Origin: Nematostella vectensis
Taxonomy: Eukaryota; Cnidaria; Anthozoa; Actiniaria; Edwardsiidae
Direction: 5' to 3'
Length of the DNA stretch: 64,000 nt
Assembly: GCF_932526225.1 (NCBI RefSeq)
Contig: NC_064040.1
Location: 13,430,856 to 13,494,855, forward strand
Part shown: piece by piece, positions 49,501 to 61,500 of the stretch
How positions within the stretch are numbered: position 1 is the stretch's first letter
Layout of the letters: each line of letters begins with the position of its first letter
Position numbers and translations under genes: made by a program
Notes under the pieces: generated by a model
The model's database searches: none
What the model was told of the DNA's origin: nothing
What the model saw: only the letters and a program-made list of their open reading frames with translations

Positions 49501-52500
49501 TTCCTTATTTGGGGTGCGCATCATTGACACATTGAGACAAAACAGTCCACATTATCCGTGTGTTGACTAAAATATTTTCATACTTTAAGACAACATAATT
49601 GTTTCTTTTTACTTATTTAACGATAAATATTAAAGACCATCAACCTTTATGGCATTATTTGATACTCTAAAAAATATCAAAAGAATTTTAGGGTTATTGG
49701 TGAACTATTTTACTGTAGATTTTCACTTTAATTTCTTCGAAATGAAACAAAAAATAGAAATGAATTCTGACTAGGTTGGCGATAAATAATAACTGTCAAA
49801 ACTAATGATATGCTCGATAATCAATCACAAGTGTGTAGGTCAATCGCTTCTAGCACGCTGAGACAGCTACGAAGCAGCGATGCGGAAACCGAAATATCAA
49901 CAGAATGGTTAATAAATTACAAAGGTTAAGATGTCACCCTCTATAAATAAAAATTGTTTTTTTTTTTTGCACAATTAAATGACAAACAGGAAATCTTACA
50001 GAGAGCTTGGTAAACAGTAACGCACAAATTCCGTATGTTAAGGCTGGTGCTCACGAGCGACGTAAGCGTAAGAGTCTTATGTCGCGTGAAAACCCGCTCG
50101 ACGTAAGCGCAAGCATAAGCGCAAGAAGAATGGGAAGTTTTGATAATCTTACGTCTATTCTACGCTTACGTCGCGTGAAAACCGGATCGACGTGAGCATA
50201 AGCGGGACATAAGCATAAATTAACCAAACTCGTCGGGGGGGTATGGGCACCAGACTACGAACTGAGCATGCGTAAAACCTTGCGCTTACGTCGAGCCAGC
50301 TCTCACGCGACATAAGACTTTACGCTTCCGTCTCCGCTTACATCGGTCGTGAGAACCAGCCTTTAGAGTTCCGTTTTGATGTGATAGATCCCTATTCCGG
50401 CAGTCCATTCCCAAACATGGCCAGTCTAAATCTTCCGTCTCGTACTTGTTGCATAACAACTGATATTTTATTTACTTGAAGTATACGTTTATCTTAAGGA
50501 TTGTCAAAATCCTACAATAATATAGTTAATGTAGGTGCTTAAAAAGGTTGCTTTAACAAAACTAAGGAATGGAAACAATATCATGTTGCTTCAACAACAT
50601 AACCCATAATGCACTGCGGTTTCAAACCCCACGGAGATTTTGTCGGCGATTCCACTCTGTCCACTGTGATAGTTTAACAAACAAATAATAATATGGACGT
50701 TAAGTCCATGGAGTGGAGCGAAGTTTCGTACAGCATTGTAGATTTGCTTGCCAAGCACTCTCTCCCGTGTGTAGTCAAAGTCAGCGAGGGATACTATGAT
50801 ACGAGCAACGAGACGACGATTTCGACGGATGAGGTCTTAGTCTTGCACCGTACAAACACAGCGCGGTATTTCGTCGCTACTACCGAGCATTGCAGCGATT
50901 TACTCATACCGACACACCTAGAGACAAATGTGCAGATAGAGGAACGCATCGTGCCGAAAGTCTTCAATAGCGTGAAGAGGATAGCCGAGATAAAGCCAGA
51001 CTTTATAGTCGCGAAGCACGATCAGCCATGGCTGAAGGTGCAAAAAGATGAAGTACTGAGAGTCCGGGAAACTGTGAAGGATAGAGCCGGAGAGCATTTA
51101 CGGTGCACTTTACGGAATGATGAGAGTAGGGAGGTAAATATCCCGTTGTCATATCAAGCGGATTTTGAATCTTATGAGGAAGCGAGGATAATGATGCTTT
51201 CAGAGCTCGAATCGAGGACCTCTTTTCCGCTAAAGGTGAAATTTATTGACGAGACAATAAAGATCAATCTGGATGGCATAATCGAGGGAAAAAAAGAGTT
51301 CAAATTGGCCGATTTAGGGAGGGTGACACTTAAAGAAATTATCAGTAAGACTTCAGTACTGGTTAGTGATATCAAGGGTAGTCGCGAATCGGTGATGAGA
51401 ATCCCAATGGAAATCAGTATCACACTAGAGGTGGGTAAGACAGGCGTGACCACACGGTACCTTGACGGGCTGTTGCGTGACGTAAAAGATTGGGTTGACA
51501 ATGACAATATAAGAATTAACAATGAGGACGCGACAGTGGAAAAGATCTACGAGGATTTGGAATCGGGAGATGAGGAGCACGAATACTTTGAAGTAGCGCC
51601 AGCGAGACCACCTCGCAATACGCAACAAACTGCACGCAATTCAGAGGAGAGTGAGGAGGAAAGCGAGAATGATTATGAAGAATACGATGCCGAAGATGAG
51701 GTTTTCGATTCACAATCACAGTCACTCCCGATGGCTCCAACGGTACGCCCGACGGCACCACAACGAGGAAAGTCGGAGTCCAATTTATCTGTCAAGTCAA
51801 AACTCGAAGCTCATGGAATCAGCCTTCCGGGGCTTTCTTTCCTCAGGCGCAAGAAAGCTCCGCCAATCCCCCCAAGACGTCCGATTCGGGAGGCGGTCGG
51901 ACAACACGATCAGAAGCCACCTCCATGTCCTCCGAAACCGCTATCACTGTCTGATACTTCGACACTTCGGCATAATTCCCAAACCTCGCCGACATTTATC
52001 CGACATGACTCCGAAGCACCCCCGATACCTGTCCGAAAAACATCCGAAATTCCTCAGACAAAAACACATGGTCCGTCTCTTGTTAAAGAGCTTTCTGAGT
52101 CATTCTCTTCCGTTTTTTGCAAGCACACGCCGCCTCCAGAGAGAACAACAGACACAAAAACATTCGGGGGAACACCTTCAGACGAGAAACAAAGGGAGTC
52201 ACCTGCCACACGTGTTTCCGAAATGTCTCCGAAACCTGCTCGACCACCTTCCGACTACACTACGACAACTCCCCGTTATGTCTTTGAAACCAAGGTGAGA
52301 GAGGATAAAGAGACTGTAGAGGATAAACCAGCTTCGAATATCACCCAAGCGCCACCGGATGCCATTCAAGCGAGGCAGCTCAGTTTACCGGACAAACTTC
52401 AAAATCTGAGCGTACCAGAAGTGGCTGAGTGTCTAGAGGCGCTTAACATGCCGCAGTATTCGAGCAATTTTCTTGATCAGCAGATTGACGGGAGGGTGTT

Positions 52501-55500
52501 GGTGGAATTGACTGAGGATATGTTGAAGGATTCTTTAGGTATGACGGATAAATTACATCGCATGAAATTGATCAAGTTCATAAACGGATGGAGACCCATC
52601 TATGACAGCTTTAGATAAGGAAAGTAGTAGTTGAAGAACAGCAGACTCATGATAACAACCTATTGATAATAATGTAATAGTGCAGAAATTTTCTTATAAT
52701 TCACTGGGTATTATAATAGCGGAGCGGCGGCCGCTCGCGGAGCTCCATAGGTATAGAAATTGGTAAAACTAATTGTGGTCATGACACACATTTTTGTGCC
52801 CGCTGACTGTACCACTCACGTGACCAGCACAAGCGACCAGGCCAGCTAATTAATTGATCGCTCTAAACCAATGACAGATCGTAAAATTGCTGTTTACCAT
52901 ACCCATTTCGCGAGGGGGACTGCCACAAAAACAGAAAAGGATGATCGTCAGCAAAATTAAGGGATAACACCTTGAGTGTGGTCAACAGTATTTCTTAAAA
53001 GCATTGTCTGGGGTTTTAACTGGGAGGTTTCACAGTTTAAAAATGATAACTGTGCTGCTAGACTGAAGTAGGAGAGGAATGGTGAATTTAAATATTTGTT
53101 TTCAGAAAGATTTGTAGTTGCATCTTCCAAGAACTTAGTACTTGAACTTCAGTAAAAGTGTTAAAAAATGGCTGAAAATTTTCATCATTTCATATTTTTG
53201 TCTTTTGATCTTCAAAGCTGTAAAAAGAAACTGGAGTAATACATGGCCAAGCACATTTATGTAAGGCCTTATAATTCAATTTTAGAAATGTACAATAGTG
53301 AAAATCTGAACAGTATCAGTTGTCTATCAAATGAAGCTACACACTTAGAGCTCATAACCTCTTGTGGTATTAGTAAATAATGTACTGGGGCACTATCAAT
53401 AAATAATTTTAATATCACCAATTTTTTTAGTGTGCTTCAAGGTGGGGATTGGGAATGGGTCCAGCATTTCATTAAGGTAGAGAAATAGCTAAGATCAATA
53501 AAGCTTGGATCAAGGATTTCAGGGGGTATGCAATATAAAACACTCGAGTCTTTCTACAGAATATAAAAGTGAATGTTGTTATTATGGATCTCTTTTTAAT
53601 TATCAAAAGAAATTCAGTGGGGGGTCATCTACTTAAACTGCCAAAAGATTCTTTCATATGGAAATATGGTAATAAAGCTGGCTCCGCTTTTAGGCAGTGC
53701 CTAATAAGAGTGTAAACGAAAAGCTAAAAAAGTAATTATATAAGAAAAATAGTTAGGAAAGGACCCTTCCGAAGAACATCAAACTATCGCTTATTTTACT
53801 TCAATAGGATAAAACCACTAACCATAAAACCATTTTTGCCTTTTATAATTCAATTCTTGTTACAGCGAATTTCTCGTAGAGCTTAGATAAAACTTTGAAC
53901 ATTAAAGAGAAACAAACTGAAAAAAGTGTACCGTATTTCCAATGAAACCATAATATGATTTTTTGAAAAGATCAATCAATAAAACGTTTTTATTGCTATT
54001 TTTGTTATTCCGCATTATTTCAACTGTTTCCAAGCTTTTTGAATATTTTTTTTATAACAGATATAGCTCAAATCTTCTGCATTTTTGCCGTACAAATCAA
54101 ATTTTTGTTTTTGAATGTTGTTGTGAATGAAAGAAAATCGTTCTGGCTTGCAAGAACGCTGTTCAAGTTCTTCCAAAACGAAAAATGCGAGAGAAGCTTC
54201 CAGAGGTCAAATTTGGTCTTCCGGAGTCCATTCCACTCCTTGGTTTAGGTAAAAGAAGCCGGAAATAAATAATGCAGCGAAGCGTGCAATTATACTATTA
54301 TGCATAAGTGCAACTTTCAGACTAATCGGATGAGCTAGTTCAAAACAAAAAGTTTTCTGCACTAAAACATAACAAAGACGTTTGGTAATCATTGTTTCAC
54401 TGTTGGGCATTTGAAATAGGGTTCGGACTGGTCATAACAAGAATCATTACAAGAATGATAAAGGCTATGGAGGACACAGATAGCGACTACGACCTTAACT
54501 ACATGGTCTTTGAAGAAGACGCGTATGACCTGAGAGAGTTCGTGAAGCGGTTTTCTTTGCCGCAGATTGTTCGCGTTTTGGACGGTTTTCTCGACCTTAA
54601 CGAAGAGAACACTCTATCAATGGACCAGGTACTAACCTTACACTCAGCACAAACCACTCGCGTGCTTAGAATGACGGATAGCTCAGGACTACAACTCGAG
54701 GTCCCGACGACTTTAAACTTAATGGTTGATGTGGTTTCAAAACGGGCTAAAGTCTACACGGCTAGAGAGCTAAACGAAGCAGCTCCAGTATTCGTGCGTC
54801 CTTTAAAAGAAGACAAGCGAATAGGGATAACTTCCGATGATGTTTTGAAAATTGAAGAGTCGAGCAGTGAGAATAAGCATATTGTACTGTGCACTGTAGT
54901 AAAAACGGGAACACAATTCCGTATCCCGCTAACATACCAAGGAGCATTTGAAGCGTATTGCAAACATGATGTTTTGAAGATATCAGACGTCCATAAATAC
55001 TACGAGTTTCCTTGCGAAATGAACGTGAGAAAGGATGATGCAACGGCAGATAGCGAGCAGTGGGGACAGCTATACAAACTGAAAGAACTCCAGGCACTGA
55101 GCCAGTTTACCAATCAAATTATCATCGCGAGTATTCGGTACAAAAACAGAGTGAGCGTGTTGCAGCTACCTGCCGACTTGGAGGTCACAGTTCGACCAGC
55201 GAAAGGCGCACAGAAGACTGACTTGAGGGAAAATAAGATTTACGACGACATTCGCCATGCCATCCACAAAAACACCCAATTGGACCAGCTCAGTCAACAC
55301 AACCTGAACAAAGTGCGACAGGCCAACCAAGCAGCAATTGTCGAGAATATCTATGAGTATGTTGAAGATATTAAAGTGAGAATTCGTCACCACGAAGAAA
55401 AGACACCAGGGGACAGTGCACCCGCGAGGCAAAGCGACAACGAGTACGCCGGGCTAAAAAGGGATGCAAGTCCAAACGAGTACGCCGGGCTAACGGGTAA

Positions 55501-58500
55501 TATAAAAACACGCGAGTACGCCGGGCTAACGGGTGATGTAAGCACAGACGAGTATACCGGGCTGGTGACCATGGGAAAACCGTCGGAATATGCCGAATGC
55601 AGGCCTGAGTTCGTCGGCAAACCTCAAACGCAACCCTTGAGTCCGACAACCACAAGTGATTTCTCTGAAGGTAATCTTTCGGAAAAGAATTCTAAGAAGC
55701 CGCCCCCTCCTCCAAGACCCCCTAAAAAGAACTCCATAGGTGGGCCAGCCCCTCCGACTTCCCCGACAGTCAAGGACGAGCCGAAAACCCGCGAGAAGCT
55801 CGAGAATCTAACGGTGTATGAAGTGAGCGATTGCCTGCGGCAGCTGAACATGGATTGCTACGTGGAGCGCTTCCAAGAGGAGCAGATTGATGGCAATATG
55901 CTGGTGGAGCTCACTCCTGACATCATGGCGCAGTCCCTCGGGGTTACCAACAAACTGCATCAGATAAAACTGGCGAAATTCATCCAAGGCTGGCGCCCCA
56001 AATAGGACTACTCATCTTACATTGCACTAGGCAAGAGTGTACAGGAAGGACAAACATGGATGCAGTATTTTCATCCGATAAAACTAGTTCAAAGCTAGTT
56101 CCAAAAAAGGTCTACTAAAGCGCCTTTTAAAAATCTTTTTTTTTATACTCGTTTACATTGGAGTGTTGCACAAGAAAGACATCATTTTAACCCAACAAAT
56201 TTCGATAGACTAGTTCAAAGCTAGTGCCAAAAATAGAGCTGTTAAACCACAAACTGCACGATCTCCTGGTTTTAATTATAACTATGTATAAGAAAGTCCA
56301 GATCTTTTTAAAAGTGTGTGCAAATAGTTAGCAACAAGCCTTAGACTAAGGATTCCTGAAACTTGAGGGTTGATCCAGATGCGTATAAAGGTATTTTATA
56401 CAACGCGAAATGATTCAAGGAGAAACAATATGGTGAACGGGGCTTTCTATAAAGAAAATATATAGATCACAGTAAACGTCATAATTCATGGTCCTGCTGA
56501 TAACACAGACCCAGAGACAGGTCTTTATTTTGTAAAAGGGGTTAAGATATTATGCAAAGGGTCTCAAAGGGCCTGCAATAAAGTAAGCGGATACGCCTTG
56601 TTTCTCTTATATTCTTATAGGGTCGCAAAGGTATAATCAACAGAAGGTACTAAAACGGTGTTTAAAGTTTACGCAGAGATTGGTCTAATATTGGTGGGGA
56701 GATTGGATGAGTTGACCATATAGTTATAGTTGTTCCTATAATTTTGGTTTGACCTAAGATTTCATCTAAACAACGGCAAAGACGTAGCCTAGTGCATACC
56801 ATAGGACCATATAGGAAGACCCCAGAGACTACATCCCCCCCTTAGCCCAAACCCACACCCAAAACCACCCCATGCTAAAGGAAGAACAGGGAATCGCTTA
56901 CCTCTAGTGTGACACTATGAATACAAACCTGACGGAGCCTTCTTCATCCTTTACACCCCTTCCCCCATATAATACCCACCCATTCCCTGCCAGGTTACTC
57001 GCACCAAAGCTGCTTAAAGGGTCACTGTCAACTGCCACATAGCCACCCTTACTAAAAGCAAGAGCGAAAAAGCATCCATTTCCAGGCTTACCTCTATCTT
57101 ACTGAGTTCTTGTGTGACCATGAGATAAAACTTGAAGAAAAAGCTAGTGGTTAAGGACCGGCGATAAGACACTTGTCCCCCGGGGGCATTGGCTGCTAAA
57201 GGAAGGTCTTGTTCTAGTAGGGGGCATGCGACGTCTACTAGACTCTCGTCCCATAATCTGAGGCAAGAATATCGATAGTGAATACCTTTGGATTACCTGT
57301 GGTTGAGAGAGACTGTGCCTGTACTGTACAAGACGCTGCCAATGAATCCAGCCAAACATATCCGAGAGTCGTGATCACGTGATAAGTCTAAGAAAGTCAT
57401 GCGCCATTGAAAATATAAAAAAAACACGGAGCTATCACCCCGTTTAAAAGTTAAAAGAACCAAGGTAACACTTTGTTACCTGTCGGCATGTCGTAGAATA
57501 ACCTAATTTTGTTAGAAGATGAGTTTAAAACATCGTCATCTTAGCTTTATTTACAGTCATACAAAGTAATACCACTTTGTTTCTGTCATAATGAATTTCG
57601 ATTTTATTCGAAATTTCAATTAAAGAGTTTCTGTCAGCCGCCGTTCTGTCATCCTATCAAAATACCAAGTGTGAGAAAGCATCCATTTCCATTAGGTGAT
57701 TATGGAAAGCTATTGTGATTCTATTGAATGTGATCAATAAAGTATAAAACTTTGCTTTCAGATGGTTATTTCGTGATTTTATCCCACATTATCTCCAATA
57801 TTTTTTAAAAACAATAACAACGGTGTGGCTGGCGAGGGTCTTTAAAAATCCCTAGAGAAAATCGCGCAAGGATAATTTTTTTTCACATTTTCGGTAACCG
57901 TCACCACTCTTACCTCCCAACAAGAGCCTTAGAGGTCTTGAGAGCAATGACAGTCGTAGGTGCCATCCCACCGTAACTAAGGCAGCACTCCTTTACTCGC
58001 CATTGGTCAGTTGGGTCCAGCCTCACTCTCATGCCGGCGTTGACAATAGCGATGTCGTCATCACGTCGCCTAGCTTGCTTGAAGGCGAACAGATACTCGT
58101 TCTGAAAGACGATCATCAAATTAACCTTTGTTGCTTATGTGGAGCTAATGGAACCTAGCTTTGAATCCTGAGATAGCCATCTTCTCCTTTTCGACTTGAT
58201 TCGTGTTACACAAAATAAATACAATGTCTTTCCTTTCTTGTGGAAAACTTTGGGAAGCCTGGCACGGACACAAGGGCGGTAGGAACAGAGTTTGTTAGAC
58301 TAAATTTTGATAATAAACCACGAAATTCCCTCTAATTTGGCTGAAATGCGCCTTGTTTGCGTTGCACTCTTGTGTTTGATTAGAAACACCGGTCAAGTTA
58401 TGATCTACTACCCCGTGGCGCACGAACTATCCCTGACACGCGGACACAATTAGTCGGACACGTTTCGGCTAGCGCTTCCCTTATGTTCCTTTATTTTCAT

Positions 58501-61500
58501 TCTTACAACAATTCAACAGATTTGAGCAAAAAGACGAGTAGAGATTTCGTAAACTTTAGCTTCATTTTTGAACGATTCGAGAAACAATTTGTCATTTGTG
58601 TCTAGAACTTCGGTTCTCATTGCAAACTAAACGAACATAATAATAACGTCAGTTTCAGCTGTCTGTTGAATGAAACCAGGATGGACAGTTCTGGTTACAT
58701 GTCTCGTGGATGGCACATGGCCTGACAGTTGTTATGGTTACCTGTCTGATTAATGACACATATGGACTGACAGTCGTTATGGTTACCTGTCTGATTAATG
58801 ACACATATGGAATGACAGTTTGTATGGTTACCTGTCTGATTAATGACACATATGGACTGACAGTTGTTATGGTTACCTGTCTAATTAATGACACATGGAC
58901 TGACAGTTTGTATGTTTCCCTGTCTGATTAATGACACATGGACTGACAGTTGTTATGGCTACCTGTCTGATTAATAACACATATGGACTGACAGTTGTTA
59001 TGGTTACCTGTTTGGTGAATGGCACATGGACTGACACTAGCACTTCATTGGATTTTAAGGCAGTCTTTCGATATCCCAAGAAGAAATTCTCATCGAATTT
59101 GATTTCCCTTTCCTGCACAGTGTTGTCTTCTATCCAAATCAAACAAGAAAACACGTCAGTAAAAAACAGTGTGGACACAATTGATTTTCTGGACTATCTT
59201 CATGATTGCTAGGGTTTAGAAGGACGTTAAACGCTTTCTTGGGGCACAACCTATAGAGGCACATACAATTGGCAAAGCAACGTTCAAACGCTCCAAACAA
59301 ATATTTATACACTCTAACCAACGCTTGGTAACAGTGTACAAATGCTGCTACCATTGGTCGATAAAAGTTCGTCAAGCCTCGGAATATTTGAAATCAACGA
59401 TGTTCAGATACTACCGGTAATGCTGGGCCAACAATAGGGACCTTTAGCAAGGACGAACATTGCTGGACACACACTGGGAGTATTTGAACGATCGTTGGTC
59501 CTGTTGCGAAGTTGTGAATATTGTTAGTGAAGCATTGCTATAAGCATTTAAAAAATGGAGCGATAGCTCAGTGGTACGGTCTTCGCTTTTCAGACAAGGG
59601 TTCGAACCCAGGTCAAGTCAACTTGTGATTTTTTCAGAGTTGTAATAAAGTCCGTATCTACACAATGATGAGTAAAGTCAGTCATATGTGAAGCGCATTT
59701 CATCATTTCGTATGTTAAAGTGCGCTATACAAATGCCAAACATGTGTTTGAAAATTGCTGGTCCAACGATGTTGGAAGGTTTTGAATATTGTTGGTGCAG
59801 CATTTGGGTAAGCTGGTCCAACACTGTTGTGAGGCTTTGGACATTAGGGACCTCAAGCAACGACGACGGCAACGTGGACGACGACCGCAGAAAACGATGG
59901 AATTTGATTCAGAATTCAATAGCAGCACGTGAAAATGTGTTCTGTCTGATCAAACTCAGTCGTTCAATGAAGACAAACTTACGCTACCATGTTCAGGTGC
60001 ATGTACCTGCCAAGGATGCGACCTTGAGTGTGCTCCCGGAGGCGATGAAGATCGGGTTCAGGTCAGAGATGGGACTTGCTGTTATAATGTTTCCCCCGAC
60101 TCCCTAGAAAAGAGTTATGTATTTAAGCATCTCGCTACGTTGGCCCATGTTGAAAACTTGGTTTTACAGGGTAAACGCAAGGGTAATTGGAAAAGTGAAT
60201 AAATATCAGGGTAAACAATGCTAGAAGCAGCCAACATTATCTTCCAACATCACACATCAAATTTCACAATACGGTGTACAAACAACATATCACAGTAGGG
60301 CTTGACAAACAAACTTTCGCACTGACTTCTATGAGAAATTATGTGCGGCTCAATACTCGAATCACACTTCATGTCCAAAAATATTTGCAAATAATCATTT
60401 TCATTGTTTAATCGTTAAGTCCATGTCCCTCTTGTGACTCTGGAAGACTCTAAAGCAATTAATTCTGGGGACAAAATGACGACACACTTACGGCAACGTT
60501 GCGAATCTGCTGACCGGCGAACCACCGAAGTATCTCTAATATGGCGGAGTAGGTTCTCGTCTGGTACTCTATAATAAAAAGAACACCTTGATAGGTGCAC
60601 CAATAACAGCGTCCCTGATCGATGCAAAATGCATTCACACCATAATATCTTTTCACTTTTATTTCGGCTCATTATAGTTGTGTATGTTAGTCTAATAGCC
60701 TTTAGTGTCTGCAATGTGTAAGATGGAACAAACAGCATGTAATGCTTTTTGGGTCTCGATTTACTAAGAGCAACTAATTAGCAAACAATCTCTTCTACAA
60801 TGTACTTTCCACTGGAGGCACCTTTTTAACTGCCAAATCCATTTACGGAGAATTTTTTTGAATTCTCGTTTTGACTCCTCTTACATTGTATTAGCTGATA
60901 ATGCTATTAGACATCTCCATGGTTTCCCTTTATGAAGGGAGATTGCGCTTCATCGTTATAAGCTATAATAATTAAGAGCTACTGAAAACATCCAAATTTT
61001 GAAAATACCTGGCAGGCGAGCTTGAGCGCTGTGTAGAACCTTCTCTATGGTTGCCAAGGTTACCGAAGCGCCAAAGGTGAAGCCTTCAGCTGTTTCTTGG
61101 ACAGATGTAAGCTCAGGGATGTGTGTGGGAGCGATTAGGACTGGGTAGGACTGGTTCTTGAACTTTGTTTCAATTCCTAGAAATCAATTACATGCGGAGT
61201 GAACTAAGCCATGGCTTGATTATCATCCTCAGGGAAAATCAATCTCCTGCGATATTTTGCATTTTTAAATGCACTATAAAATGAGTTGATAAAGGACATT
61301 GAAGCAGACATTGGGAGAGAAAGACAAAAAAAAAACGTTTCCTCTTCACCTTATGTGCGTCCTCTCTGCAGTTTTGTGTGCGACAGTAAAGCGAATTTGT
61401 TCTCCATCCCAAAAAAAGACAGAGTGGTGAATTTGTGCTTAATTCATGTGCTTATTAACATTGCCCTGGATAATCTAAGCTATTTAGAATAACAATCAAC

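Noticed and set aside
51651-52298. 215-codon frame overlapping the first CABIT-SAM gene
   Set aside because: It is an alternate frame of the proline-rich and disordered region and lacks any independent support.
59555-59640. Functional tRNA gene
   Set aside because: Boxes A and B are good, but the acceptor stem does not close and no 3' end or terminator fits; SINE head is more likely.
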